From contig JBITNC010000001.1 in assembly GCA_050084985.1 (NCBI GenBank), positions 64,914,001 through 64,978,000 on the forward strand: a DNA stretch of 64,000 nt. Reading direction: 5' to 3'. Shown in pieces: positions 1-12,574 of this stretch; positions within the stretch are counted from its first letter, which is position 1; each line of letters starts with the position of its first letter. Below the pieces are notes generated by a model. The model was not told the origin of the DNA, made no database searches, and worked only from the letters and a program-made list of their open reading frames with translations. The position numbers were made by a program, and so were the translations under genes. This stretch comes from Nageia nagi. Taxonomy: Eukaryota; Pinophyta.

Positions 1-620
1 TAGTTTTTGTGTAATGGGAAATGAGAGGTTTAATATAGAATTGAGAGCTATGAAGATAAATGGACTGAGCAAAAATGTAGTGATCCCTATGCTCAAACAT
101 CTCCTCAATGTATGCTAAGTGTTAGGTTGGTTTCAAGTTTTGATTTTTTTTATGGGTCTATGCACTACATGATTAAAACCACTAAATTACCCTATAACCC
201 TAAACCCTTAAAATCCTAAAACCCCATACCTTATACCCTTAAAAACTTAAAATCCTAAATACTTTAAAACTAAAAACCCTAAACTTTAAACTATTATGAT
301 TTTTTGAAAATACCTATAAATCTTTACATCAACATCAAAATAAACCAAATAGTTTAATAGTGGGATATAACATCATATGTGGTATCGAGTTGAATCACAT
401 TTGGTGTCATGTGATATCATTTTTAACATCACATTCCAATCAAAATACATAAAAAATGATGTTAAATTTGATGTCAAATTTATCGTCAAACTCAATGTTA
501 TTTTTAATTTTTATGTAGCATCAAATTAAATGTTGACTTGCATCAAACTTTCTATTAAACGTAACATCAAACATGTCATCAAACTAAATATCACTAAATT
601 AAAGAAAATATCAATGATAC
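1..620. other. AT-rich flank, no gene seen
   Basis: No coding signal was recognised. Around 190-290 there are a few CCCTAAA-like words, too irregular to be a telomere array. Around 385-600 the words GATGTCAAA and CATCAAAC recur irregularly, a low-complexity pattern without a fixed period. Confidence 0.5.
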
Positions 621-639
621 ATAGCTAACACTATCTTAT

Positions 640-1090
640 TCTATTTAGATTAGGAACATTACTTGGATATATTTGACACATGCCCTAACGCTATATGGGG
701 TTTATCTTGTAGTGTAAGGCATATGAGAGCTAATTGTGTTAATATTTACCATGATTTTCTACTATCTTGAAAAGAAAATCTTTAATCGTCTTATTTATTT
801 TTTCAACTTAACCATTACCTTAAGGGTATTAAGGAGTTAGAGAAATTTTTCTCTTTGCAAAACTTGTCATAAAAATCTCTTATTTACTTACAACTAGGTT
901 AGGCCCATTATTTTTAAAAAATTATGATACCACAACAAATTTAGTGATGATATGCTAAAAAATGAAATCAATGATATTATTTTCTTTTATCATTTTCATG
1001 GGTATTAACTCTACCCATTTTGTGAATTATTTCATGGCTATTATAATAAAATTTTGGCCTTCTCTAAAATGAAGATTAATAACACTAATG
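640..1090 (-). pseudogene. Ty3/Gypsy integrase remnant
   Basis: Read on the minus strand, broken frames give pieces of a retroviral-type integrase core: FTKWVEL near 1010, NNGPNLV near 910 and VEKINKTIKDFLFKIVEN near 750-810, in the order expected for an integrase catalytic domain running right to left. The equivalent block of the large element in this window (9300-9560) has the matching words YFTKWVEA and DNGPNFK, so this is probably the same broad lineage. Stops interrupt every piece (for example inside the KYFTKW word), so it is dead. No LTR belonging to it was found. Assignment to Gypsy is fairly secure; the exact family is inference. Confidence 0.6.
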
Positions 1091-2132
1091 AGATCAATAA
1101 CCCCATTAGAGATTATGATTAATAACCTCAAGAACTTCCAAAGTTTGTTTAGCCATCAATAGTTGAAGATTAGTTCATCCTATAAATTTTAGAAATCTTT
1201 AGCTTTAAAAAATTCATCAATTATAATATTTTATGAGAAAAATCAAAAAAATCAAAAATCAAAATAGCTTATTTGATTATTTGCAACTTTTCGGGTTTAG
1301 TTTGTTAGTTTCAAGTAAGATGAGGTCAAAATAGATCATTTTAGATGAAGAAAAATAAAAAAATTATCCAAAATTATCAAAAATTTTGTAATTATTATCA
1401 AGTAAGAAAAATAATAAAATTAGCAATGATGAAGCTTAAAATCAATTTTTTAGTTCCATATTTATTTCAATAGATTAGGAGATACAACCTGAAGAAATTC
1501 TAATTCCTAAAGATCAATAAAAATAAATGAAAATAATCCTAGGATCATTGTTCATCTTTTTTAAATAATAATTATAGCCTAGAAAAAGGAAATATAACTT
1601 GAATGAGTTGAAGTTCCAAGTTTTCAAGTTCATGTATCTTGATCATTATTTATTTTAGCAATAAAATTGTAAATCAAGTTTATGATCAACAATAAAAATA
1701 AAATCTAAGTTTATGTAGAGCTTGTATTTGTTTATGCAAAAATTCCTTATCATTTATTAAAAATAAAAATATATATATCATATTTTATGCCACCCATTTT
1801 TGTCTTTGGGGTAATATAAGATCCTTCATGGTCAATTCGTCATGATATCATGCTTTGGTAGTAAGTTATTTGTGATCCTTTGGATAGATTTCCTTATCCT
1901 TTCTCTTTTAGTACATACACCCATTTTGGTATCTTTTGGGATAACAAAACATATACCATGGGTACAGTTGTTAGGGATCCTTCAATATATGACCTTATTC
2001 ATTAGTGTATATAATTGAAAATATATTCTAAGCATGACTCAAAGTATGTCTCCACCTTGTTTATCAATTACTAATTTATCATTTTTATATCATGCACTTA
2101 TTTATGATGTTGGCTAACAAGTGGGTTCTTGA
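1091..2132. other. Unassigned flank left of the large Gypsy element
   Basis: No open frame or recognised motif. It may hold the upstream pol part of the integrase remnant to its left, but I could not align it by eye. Its last five bases, CTTGA (2128-2132), act as the left flank of the large element. Confidence 0.4.
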
Positions 2133-3326
2133 TGTGCACCAAAATTCATGCTTGCAATGCACTAAGAAAAATAAATGAGTTAGTAACACATATAAATCTC
2201 AAGTCTACATAACATATATTTATCTTAATTTGAATAATGCAAAGATTATGGTAAATGTATGTCTAAAACTTCAAAGTATGCTTCAAAACTTGAGAATAAT
2301 GATAAAGAGACTAAAATGCATGTAACCAAGATAGGAGGACCTCCAATTTAGGCCCCATAAGGCACCTAAACATGCTTGGAGTGAGTTTCCTCCCTCCAAA
2401 TGGAAATGTGAGCCCTATAGCCTCCAATCAATGAAGACAATGAAATCAAGGATGCCTATTATGTAAGGTGTGTATGCCTAGATGTTCTTTAGATAATTTG
2501 AATGGTGCAATTAAGAAATCTAAGTTAGTATTTGTAAACTTATTTATGAAATTTAAGAATAATTATGTTTCAAACACTAAGAATTCTTCAAATCTTAAGA
2601 ATGTTAAAGATCCTTGAATATCTAAGATCCAAAGATACCCATAAGGCTAATAATGTATTTAAACTATCAATTAATGCATGTATGGATAATTAATTAAAAT
2701 TCAAAGACAAAATGCAAATTATAATAGATTTATCTTAACAAATACATTAAATGCACATAATGTTCAATGGAGGATACAAGTGTTGAACATCCAAAGCTTT
2801 TCCATGATGAGAGTGACTTTCAAACCTACAAAAACCTAGAACATACACTAATATTTGCAATATAATGTGAGATTCACTAGATGAATATTACCATAATAGG
2901 TGTAGCATGAAGATCATAAGCTTGGTGTGGTAGGAAATCCTTCAAAATATTGGAATCCTTTAATGATCCTTCAAATCCTAGCCTTCAAATGCTTAAGTAA
3001 TTTTGTAGCAAATTAGGAGCATAAAATAATAATTATGCAATAAAAATAATGGAAACAGGGAGGAATTCAAATTTTTCATTTTGTTATATACCTCTTTTAC
3101 AACTTAAGTTAAATAGATATAGATACCTACTTTTGAACTTTATTTAAGTTTTATGTCATTTTAGCTCCTTTTGAGATATTTTAGCTTTTTAAGAAATATT
3201 TAGCTCTTTTAGAATATTTAAAATTTTTGTTCATTAAGATATTAGAAATTAATAAACATCATTAATTAAGCACACCAATGCAAATAATCCATTCTATTCC
3301 AAAAGTGTTATTTTTTAGTGTCTACA
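2133..3326 (-). repeat. 3' LTR of the Tat-type element
   Basis: This 1194-bp LTR is the left copy. It aligns over its whole length with 26318-28354; by eye roughly nine in ten bases agree in the first 300 bases, which suggests an old insertion. Plus-strand edges are TGTGCACC and GTGTCTACA. Confidence 0.88.
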
Positions 3327-3341
3327 ATTTTCCCCTTTTGG
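3327..3341 (-). other. Polypurine tract of the Tat-type element
   Basis: On the minus strand the sequence CCAAAAGGGGAAAAT directly precedes the LTR start TGTAGACA. This purine run fixes the orientation of the whole element, because a polypurine tract primes plus-strand synthesis just inside the 3' LTR. Confidence 0.85.
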
Positions 3342-3445
3342 ACTAAGTCTTTTGCTAAAACATATTTAGTTCAACATATGTAGATAAATACATGTTTATT
3401 ATGCAATCATTTTGAACATATAGAATAATCTAAAATTTTGAAAAC

Positions 3446-3895
3446 TTGAACAAATATGAATAGAAATTTGAATGTACATTTTAACAATTTGAACCCTAAA
3501 CAATTTGTTCTTGAAGAAAAAAAGTAAAAAATTTGAACAAATATGAATAGCATTTTGAATACACTTTTCAATAATTCAAACCCTAAATAATGTGTTTATG
3601 AAGGTAAAACTTTGAACAAATATGAATAACAATTTAAATGTACTTTTTGATAATTCAAATCCTAAATAATGTGTTCAAGAAGGTGAAACTTTGAACAACT
3701 TTTATAATATTTAATGATTGTATACATCAAACTTATACAAAGTGTTTGTGAAAGCAAAAATTTGAACAACTTATATAGTATTTGACGATTGTATACATAA
3801 AACCTATGTGAAGAATTCATGAAGGTGAAACTTTGAATAACTTATATAGTACTTGACGATTGTATACATTAAACCTATGCAAAACATTCATGGAG
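3446..3895. repeat. Tandem repeat array in the element's 3' untranslated region
   Basis: The word TTGAACAA (TTGAATAA in the last copy) recurs at about 3446, 3533, 3612, 3691, 3762 and 3831, giving spacings of about 87, 79, 79, 71 and 69 bases. Early units carry AATATGAATA and a later AATTCAAACCCTAAATAA; late units carry GACGATTGTATACAT. The array lies just inside the 3' LTR, the hypervariable part of Tat-type elements known in some plants to seed satellite DNA. Confidence 0.8.
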
Positions 3896-6120
3896 TAAGC
3901 ACATATCTACTTATCAACAACCATGTAGACTTAATATTTTTTTTTTGAAATTTGAACCTTTATTTTAAAAAAAATCAAATTAGTTTTGCATTTGAAAGAA
4001 TTGAAATTTTGCTTTTTGAACAAATTGAAAATTTTGCTATTTTGAAATATTTACAATTTTTATTAAAGCTTTAAAAAGAAAATCAAACTTTGAACATTTG
4101 AAGTTTGAAATTTTTTGGAAAGGTAGGTGTTAGTCCCCCTTGAATGATATTGTATTGACTAGTATGAATAATACAAAATTGTTCAAAAAAGGTAAGTTTA
4201 TGTGTGTAGTGTAATTTTTTTTTGTTAAATTCCCCAATTGAATATTTTGAATAAAATAGATGAGTTTTAGAAATAAAGAACTATTTTGAAAAAAATTGAA
4301 CCTAAAGGTAATTAAATATATCAATTTGACCCTTAAGTTATCAAAATAAGGTAAAAAAGAGTAAAAAAGTTACCATTTTAACTGATTTTGACTAGTTGGC
4401 AAGTTTGAATATTGGAGAAGAAGAGCAACCTAGTTACCATGGTGGTGAACGAGGCACCTTGAGCTCCTACTAGCATCAAAAAATCAAGCCTTGGACTCTA
4501 GATAGGTGTTCCAACCTTTTGCTATGAAGTTTTTAGCAATTTTTGAATATATTATGCATTTTCAAATAAATATAGTGCAAACTTTGAAATTTTCTCATTT
4601 TTCTTCGAAATGGCCAAATTTATTAGTTCAGATTTATGTATTTCATGCCTAGAACATAAGCAAAACAATCCTATGTCTGAATTTTCCCCAATTTGATAGA
4701 ATTTCAAAAACTAAGTTTTAAAAAAATAAAAAAGGGTTTTTTATTTTGATTTTTGGTCATTATGCTCAAATAGGAGGTTTGATTAAAAACTGAACAAATA
4801 CCCATCAACTTTTTTACCCCCAACTAAGTTTTCACAATTTCAAAGTTTCAAAAAATGGTTAAAAATGATAGAAAATCACCACTTTACCAAAAAATAAGAA
4901 AGGATTCGAAAAACCAAATTTTACTCATTTTGACAAAATAAAGTGCTAGATCCAAAAATCGATCGACACCCACCAGGTTTTTTTCCCATAATTAGGCTTC
5001 TATGGATTTGGAATCATTGAAAATAGGCAAAAATGGGATTTTTCTATAAATTTTATCTTCTAGGGTTGAGGAATAGTGCCCATTGCACCTAGAACATTGG
5101 GGTCTAAGCTGCTACACTTAGGCCACAAGCACCCATGCACATTATGCCTCACCTAGAACTATCATTTGGGACCAATTTGTGTGTTTTACATATTTTATGG
5201 CATTTTACTTACCTCTAAAGTTGGGTTTATCGCTATTTAACCAAATTTATCCCCTTGTAAATAAGATTTAGTCCATTTTTATGTGAATTCATCCAATTTT
5301 GTAAGAATTTGCTCAAACTTATCCAAAAAAGTTGACCTTGATGGTTTCACTCTAAAAATGTTGCACTTTTGCTTCAAATGCTGTGTAAAAGGTTGTTGTA
5401 CTGCTAATTAAAATGCTAAATATTGTAATTGTACTCATAATATACTATTTTATGTAATTTTGTGAGTTTGTACTTACAAAATCATAATTTTTTGCATTTC
5501 TCTTGCAATAATATCATGCTTTTGAGAAAAGTAACATTTCAAGTATAATGAATGATAGAGATATCTTTTTTAATCACCCATATAGTTGGATAGCTATGTG
5601 TAATTTCATTTTCCAAGCATAAAAATATGGTTTCCCCAATGCAACAAATGATAAGCATGCTATGTGCAAGTGTACTATTACCAAATTGTTAAATTGTTAA
5701 GCTTACAATTTTTTCTTAAAATATTCAAATATAGTTATTGTTGGATATTTTCAGCATATCATTAACTTTTTTAATGCATTAGAAGTTAACATTTTATTGG
5801 TACCATGATGCTAGATGCATGCTACCCTAGTATAGACTGTGAAAAATCATTCTGTAAGAGAATTATAGATCATTTTATGAGTTAGAGGGTGTGGCTAAAA
5901 TAAATGCAACTATAAGATATAAAGCAATTGGTGAGAACACAATGGGTTACTCACATCACAACATCATACTCAACATGAACATAATGATACAATTAAGGCA
6001 CAAAAAAGAGCACATTACAACTTTTACAAATTTACATCAAAGTTTATGTTTTGTAAAATATTTATAACAACACATGATTGTTTTTTTTTTAAACATCCTG
6101 ATGAGACCTTATTTATGCGA
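3896..6120. other. Non-coding 3' interior of the Tat-type element
   Basis: No recognisable coding frame on either strand. The stretch is AT-rich with homopolymer runs; 5060-5170 is locally GC-richer and contains GTGCCCATTGCACC-like words resembling the degenerate repeats at 25740-26070 near the element's other end. Confidence 0.5.
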
Positions 6121-6129
6121 TATCACTTT

Positions 6130-7440
6130 CATGATCTATAGTTGGAGCACTAATGAGACATACCAATGATAGGGTGGATGTAGCTTCACAACATGAATTT
6201 GGGATACACTAGTATGATACACAAGGTAGTGGCTATCTTGAGTTATGCTATAGCTATATGTGAGAGCTAGGATCAGACCACTAACATATTTCATCTACCA
6301 ACTAGTGAGTGCACAGTAAATCTTGAAGATGTTTTGAGGATTATGTGGATATTGATCAAGGGTGCCCCAATTATCAACCTAGAAAATGAGGTTGGATGGG
6401 AAGTGGCTATGATTCAAATAGTGGATCGATACTATGATTGACTAATATGGGGATCATGTGGCTTCAGTTATGATAATTCATATAGCAATGGGCTCATCGA
6501 TCACATGAATTGCTTCATGATGACACTTATTATAGGATTCATCTTACCAATTTATTTTAAGTGTATATTTCCCTAGAATCTTTACCAAATTCTGCATGAG
6601 ATTAGGAAGTACACCATAATATTCACTTAGGGTCCAATGTTTCTAGCTCAATTATACCATGAGATATGGAGATGGAAGAGGGTACATGCATAGGGATATG
6701 GTGTTCTCTATTCCTATAGGTGTGGGGATGGGAACACATTGTAGTGGCATGATTCATAGGCCTAATTTTTGATATTCATTCCAAGTATGCACTAATGTAT
6801 GAGGAAGTGACTAGCAACATGCCATATATGATGTACTAGGGATACCATTACAAATTGAGGGAAGGTCATATTTGTGAAGGCTAGGTAGCATACTACTGAT
6901 AGAAATTTAAATGGTTGAGACCTAATAAGGTGATTCAAAGATCATACAGGGGTGGTCCAACATGAGTTGATGATAGAGCATATCTTACTCACATTAGGTG
7001 AGCTAGATGAATCATGAACTATCAAGGTGAGGATGAGTACTTCAAGTTATATAAGTTATTTTGATAGTTTTGATAAGTCCAAGATGTACCTCTATATCCA
7101 TAGGTATACAATAGAGCCAATAGTAGAGATGGGAGACCCTAGCCATGGTATGATGAGATATATGAGGAGGTTGATAGTGAAAAAGAGGCAAAACTTGTGA
7201 TAATCCAAGATGATGTAGGTATGATGATGACCTACAATGCATGATGGAGAGCTCAACATCCAATAGAGGTTGAGGAGGAGGATAAGAATGAGGGTGAGCC
7301 CCTCTATATATGGGTGAGACAAAGGCATAAGTTCCCCCATCAAGGTGAGAGAGAACCTCCAACATAATTTCTAGATCTAGTAGGTGAAGGAGTGTAGGAG
7401 CTCTATCACAAGGAGGAGGAGTTAACTTAGATAGTTACTA
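6130..7440 (+). pseudogene. Plant mobile domain (PMD) protein remnant, antisense in the Tat-type element
   Basis: On the plus strand, opposite to gag-pol, broken frames match the PMD family (aminotransferase-like plant mobile domain, also found in phosphatase-7-long-form-like proteins and MULEs). The clearest block is at about 6280-6370, NIFHLPTSECTVNLEDV, which fits the family pattern FHLP-GE-TITLEDV; further blocks include VGWEVAMIQIVDRYYD near 6390 and MFLAQLYHEIWRWK near 6640. In-frame stops and probable frameshifts occur throughout, so no protein can be made. Its place between integrase and the 3' LTR, in antisense, matches the extra reading frames described in Tat-lineage elements. The alternative, an independent PMD transposon inserted here, is not excluded because no terminal repeats were found. 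Confidence 0.7.
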
Positions 7441-8800
7441 GATTGAGTTGATGGATAGATGAAATACATAGATGTTTATGACGAGTATGATTCTCATTCC
7501 AAATATATCATCAATCATGCACACACAAAGTAGATTACATTAGTCTCATTGTGTGTCTAGGAGTTTACATGCAGTGACTTCTTCACATGCCACCTCCCAT
7601 CCATAGGACAAGGATACACATACATCAACAAGGGCTCCAAGTACCTCCCATTCTATAGCTAGGTAGCATGAGGTATCTTCATTATCTTCTAGACAAATAT
7701 GAAGTTTAGGAGAACTATGAGACTCATATTTTTGAGATAGTACGATAGTAGGTGCTCAAATGAACTAGGCATATTATAATACATAGGACATATATATGAT
7801 GTATATCGTGAGGTGACTTGTTGTACTATGCTCTCATAGTTTTATGTATTACCTTTTTATGGTTTATTCCACTTATATATATACATGTGGTTGATTTTTT
7901 ACATGCTATGCTTATGAATGTATGCTTATGTTGTATGTTTATTGAGATGTTTATGGAATATGATGGTTCAATTTGATGCATGTTTAGACTATTATGATGC
8001 ATTTGAAAGATGTTTATGGTGATTTTACATTTTAAATTTTATTTTAAATATGTAATTTGTATCTTTTAATATGCTAAATGGGCCCTTACTTCTTACATTT
8101 TGTGAAATAATGTGAGGTAATAAAATTCAATGGTCTCAACCCATGATGAGATATGATGGGACCATGAACAATTTGTAACTATGAAACACAATGAGTGGAC
8201 ATGATAATAAAATCAAATAGATTTAGAACCAACTTCCATCTAAATGTGTAAGACATGCTCTAGCCCCAATCAAACTAGGAAGGATATATCATCTAACAGT
8301 TCCAAGACCTTTACAAATTTTTATGAAAATACAATCAAATCGATGTAATCATATTAAGTGATGAAAAGCATGCCAAATGATATAGGAGATGAGTGACTAG
8401 TGGTTCTCATATTCACCAAAAAGATAGAAAATACTAAAAGCAAGAGACCATCCAAGTATCAACTCTTGAATTTCATGATCTAGCTTGATGAAATAAAACC
8501 TGTGATATTTAAACAACAAACCTCAGAGCTACTTAATATAGCTTGCATAGGAATCCTTTCTAGATTTGCATATAAAATAAAAAGTGAAAGGAAAAAAGGA
8601 CTAACATATTAAAACATAATGATGGCAAATAATAAGTAGAAAATAGGATGGTTATGGAATTGCTTGATGATGAAGAGGGATATTTTTTAAGTTTTTTATC
8701 TTTTTAAGAATCCAATATGCAATAAGAAACAAAATCAAGGGCACAAGAAAATAAATGACCATGTATTCTCCTATATATGAAATGGTTGAAGATGTATGAT
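7441..8800. other. Interior of the Tat-type element between PMD and integrase
   Basis: No clear domain. The part up to about 7800 may be the low-complexity tail of the PMD frame; 7800-8800 is AT-rich without motifs. Confidence 0.4.
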
Positions 8801-8809
8801 GTTGATTGG

Positions 8810-9860
8810 TTTGTCCTTCTTGATCCCTTCCAATGTAGCCAAGTCATATGCCCTTGAGCCAAATTTGTGCTTGATCACATAAGGACCTAACTATTTGGGA
8901 GCAAAATTATCTCTCAAAACCCACTCTTGGTGATAGTTCTATTGAACTCTCATGGTTTAACCCTCTCTTGCTATATACCTTTTTAAGATGGTTTTGGATA
9001 TACTTTGAAATGGTACAAGGTGTTGAAATGCCTCTCATATAGTATATCAGTTGATCCAAGCATGCTTTCCTAGCCTTATGTTTTAGTAATATATCTTGCA
9101 ATTAAATTAGTAGAGATGGTATCTCAAGTTCTAAAGGCATGATATCTTTGGTCCCATAAACCAATGAAATCAATGTTGCACTTGTAGGAGTTCTGATGCT
9201 AGTTCTATAGGCCCATAGTGTAATAGGTATCTGAGTGTACCAATCCCTAAGAGATATAATGGTTATTTTCTTGAGGATAAAAACTATGTATTATTACTTG
9301 TTTCTACTTTCCCATTACCCTACAGATAGTAAGGCATAGAAAAGCTATGTTTGATCTTATATCGATAATAATACCTTTAATTATCATTTTCTTAAAGTTA
9401 GGACCATTGTCTAAAATAATCCTTATAGATATACCAAATATACTAATGATGTTATGCTTGATGAATTCAATAATCTTAGAACCTTTAGTAGATGTCATTA
9501 GTGTTGCCTCAACCCATTTTGTGAAATACTTAGTGGCTATAATTATGAATTTACATCCTCCTGATGAGTTTGGATTAAATTGGGTAATTAAGTTAAATCC
9601 CCATCATGAGAATGGACACATAGCTTAAATGGTTTGTAATGCTTGAGAGGGTGTGTGCATCAAATTTACATGCTATTGATATTTTACATACTTTTTGATA
9701 TAGTCATGATAATCTCTCTCCATAGTGGGCTAGTAATAACACATCATAATAAAGTATTTTGCAATGGTGAAACCATTAAAATATCCCCCATAGGTTCCAT
9801 CATGAAAATTATGCATTATAATTTATTGATCTGGATATTCTAAGCAACAAAGGAACACAC
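8810..9860 (-). pseudogene. Integrase of the Tat-type element
   Basis: Integrase inserts the cDNA copy into the host genome. From right to left on the minus strand one can read the N-terminal part (HDGTYGGYFNGFTIAKYF near 9750-9820, PTMERDYHDYIKKYVKYQ near 9690, with cysteines of the zinc site changed), the catalytic core (KFIIIATKYFTKWVEA near 9500-9550 and GISIRIILDNGPNFKK near 9390-9440, with the second catalytic Asp in DNGP) and a C-terminal part near 8900-9100. Stops such as the one before AMCPFS near 9630 and several frame changes show decay. The longest open pieces are 8907-9101 and 9304-9498, each 64 codons. Confidence 0.85.
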
Positions 9861-10089
9861 CATCATATCCCCTCCTATATATGACATCTCCTAGGATTGT
9901 ATATTTTATTACTTTATACTTAAATTATTATTTCTCTCTTGTAAACATGGTGGTTGGTAGGGTCCCTCATTTAAGATAGTATTTGTATTGATGGTACCAC
10001 AAATCTTTGGATGCTACATTCAGTTCATTGACATTCATTTATGGTTGGTACTCATCTTAAAACATGGTCAAGTCTAGAGAATACTTGTA

Positions 10090-10600
10090 CAAAGTGATCA
10101 CCTCTACATGTGTTACTTTCTAGAATGGGTGTTGTGGGATTAGAGATCCAAATAAGCCATAATATCTAAAAATTGATTGGAGGATATAGGAGTAGCATCA
10201 ATGTTGTATTCCTTGAAGTGTTCTAATAATTATTTAACCATAGCCTTATATTTCTTAAGATGAGGTTGATTGCATACATAGATCCCTTTAATTTGGTTTA
10301 CAATTAATAAAGAATCACCATAAATATTTAACTACTCATACTTCATTTCAATTGTCAATTTAAGCCCAAGAATGAGTGCCTCATATTTTGCATTATTATT
10401 TGTGTACTTAAAAGATAATTTGAATGACATAGGCATAGGGAATCCTTGAGGAGTTTTAAAAACTATCCTGGATCCTCCCCCTTGTTCATAGCATGAACTA
10501 TCAAAATACAAGTTCATATCATAATCCTCTTAGTCAACCTCTCCCTCAATCTCAAAAATACCAAATAAGTTACTAAGTAACAACTCTATACTTAAGGGAT
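10090..10600 (-). pseudogene. Second (archaeal-type) RNase H of the Tat-type element
   Basis: The minus strand carries LYFDSSCYEQGGGSRIVF followed by NNNAKYEALILGLKL (10332-10517), the first Asp and the Glu region of an RNase H fold, in the form typical of the extra 'aRNH' of Tat elements. A weaker C-terminal part, LLEHFKEYNI, is readable near 10200. It sits between the canonical RNase H and integrase. Presence of two RNase H domains is the best single marker for the Tat lineage. Stops split the domain. Confidence 0.8.
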
Positions 10601-11010
10601 GTCATTTTTTTTATGGTGCTTCTATGAATTGATCATTAATAACTTGACCTTTAATATATTTTTGATTGATAAACTCTAGGTCAAACTCAATGAGAAATAT
10701 CCATTTTATTCATCATATACTTAAGTGGGTCCATCTTAGAGATGACATAAGTTTTCTGATTAAGCATGCAATGTCTAATATTTTTTCTCACAAAGATAAC
10801 TGCTAGACATAATTTCTCAAGATGGGTATGCTTAGTCTCATAAATTTCCAAAGTGCGACTCAAGTAGTATATGTCTTGCTCTTTCCTTGCTTCATTTTGT
10901 TGGGCCAACATAAAGTCCAAAGCAAAATTAGTAGCTAAAATGTAGAGGTGAAAAGACACTCCTACTCTAGGAGGAATCAATATAGGAGGATGTGTGAGAT
11001 AATTCTTAGT
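10600..11010 (-). pseudogene. RNase H of the Tat-type element
   Basis: RNase H removes the RNA strand of the RNA-DNA hybrid. Minus-strand motifs are ILATNFALDFMLAQ and IYYLSRTLEIYETKHTHLEK, then MLNQKTYVISKMDPLKYMM (open at 10687-10980, 97 codons), followed in another frame by EFDLEFINQKYIKGQVI near 10640. These are the usual landmarks of the RNase H that follows Gypsy reverse transcriptase. The Asp of the first motif has become Asn (ATNFAL instead of ATDxAL). Confidence 0.85.
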
Positions 11011-11900
11011 GGCATCAAAAGCCTCTTAACATTCTAGGTCCCATACAAACTCAACATTCTTTTTAGTAATGTATTGAATGGATGATATTTATCATACAAT
11101 TATGCTATGAACCTCTTGATTGCTTGTATCTTTCCTTGTAAGCTCTATAACTATTTTAGATTTTGAGGAGACATTTCATTTATTGCTCTAACTTTATTGG
11201 GATCTACCTCAATGCCTCACTTGGATAAAATGAATCCCAATAATTTACCTAATAGGATGCCAAAGATATACTTTTTTCAATTTAGTCTAACATTATACTC
11301 TAGCAATTGATCTAAGACTTTTCCCAATGCCTCTAGGTAAGACTCATGTATCTTGGATTTAATAATAAGGTTATCCATGTATTCTTTGACTATATCATGC
11401 ATATATTCATGCAAAATATATACCATAGCCCTATGATAGGTATTTCTTTCATTCTTTAATCCAAACAACATAACTCTATAACAATAGGTCCCCCATGGGG
11501 TTATGAATGCCATTTTATGCTTTTCCTCTTTTACGATCATGATTTGAATTTAATCAAATAAACCATCCATTAGTGAAAATATTCATGACTAGAAGTGTAA
11601 TCCACTAAGGTTTCCATGTTTGGAAGCGAAAAATCATCCTTAGGGAATGCTTTATTGACATCCCTGAAATCCATGAAAATTTTGATAGGATTAGACACCC
11701 ATTCTGGATAGGTGATAGCTAAAGCTTCTATAAATTTAGTTTTTAGCATTTTTTTAAGCTCTAGTTTCACTAACAAAGCCTTTACAGGATGCATTATATG
11801 TAGTTTCTTCTTTACTAACTTTGCATCCTATCTCAAGGTCAAATAGTGCATCACTAGATTAGCTTGACATATCTTTATAAGCATAAGAAAATAATTTTAT
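11010..11900 (-). pseudogene. Reverse transcriptase of the Tat-type element
   Basis: From right to left the minus strand reads LVKLELKKMLKTKFIEA, WVSNPIKIFMDFRDVNKA (11570-11794), then MAFITPWGTYCYRVMLFGLK and a catalytic box YMDN (11277-11540; the normal YxDD has its last Asp changed to Asn), then the thumb/connection words GIEVDPNKVRAI and LQGKIQAIKRFIA near 11100-11220. The order and spacing are those of Ty3/Gypsy RT. The two open pieces lie in different frames and are separated by about 30 bases, so at least one frameshift is present. Confidence 0.87.
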
Positions 11901-12042
11901 TCTCTTCTTGATCTACATGGTCCACTCTTTCATTTCATCTTCATCTCCTAAATCAATTTCAATAGCCTTCTCTACTAGCATATGAGATCCATCCTACCAC
12001 TGATGGATAAGAAAGGGCCAATATATATCCTCTCTTCCTCTT
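11901..12042. other. Tat-type interior left of the nested element
   Basis: Spacer between protease and RT of the host element, interrupted at 12043 by the nested LTR element. The bases directly before the insertion are CTCTT. Confidence 0.5.
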
Positions 12043-12560
12043 TGTTAGAATATATAATGTATTATTATGTAAGTTAGTATTTAGGTGTTATCTAATTATT
12101 AATAATCCTTTTATGTAATTTCCTATTTTATCACTAAATACCTAAAAGTGACAAAGTAGTGGAATACTTTGGCTTCATCCTAGCATGACACTTATCCATG
12201 CTAACCCCATGTAAACCTTGAGTTAAAATATGAGATAAAGTGAGGTTCTTACCTATATATAAAGGGCATGGGCTTGTTGTAAAATACATTTTGAAGAAGC
12301 ATGAAAATGCTAGTCTTGTAGAGTTGTAGAAATGCTCTTATCAGAATTATATAGAAGAATTCTTGAGAATTTGTAAAGAGAGTTAGAGTTCTTGAGAAAA
12401 CATAAATTAGAGATGGTTTAAGTGGATGCAATCCTTTGTAAGGAACCACTATTTATATATATTTTATCTTATGTGAATGATCTATTTGTTATTAATATTA
12501 TTGGAAGATTTCATCCAAGGTAATCTAGGGTGGAGATAAATATCTACTTCATCTCCTTCA
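12043..12560 (+). repeat. 5' LTR of the nested element
   Basis: It is 518 bp, starts TGTTAGAATATATAATG and ends CTCCTTCA. A TATA-like CTATATATAAAGGG lies at about 12250-12263, a plausible core promoter. It aligns with 19099-19591 over most of its length. Confidence 0.88.
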
Positions 12561-12562
12561 TT

Positions 12563-12574
12563 TGGTATCAGAGC
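12563..12574 (+). other. Primer-binding site (tRNA-iMet)
   Basis: TGGTATCAGAGC begins two bases after the LTR end. This is the canonical complement to the 3' end of plant initiator methionine tRNA, used by Copia and many Gypsy elements. Confidence 0.93.

Noticed and set aside
190-290. Interstitial telomere repeat (CCCTAAA)
   Set aside because: Only two or three exact heptamers among A-rich variants; no array.
7042-7365. 107- and 83-codon open frames on the minus strand
   Set aside because: Both are antisense shadows of the plus-strand PMD remnant.
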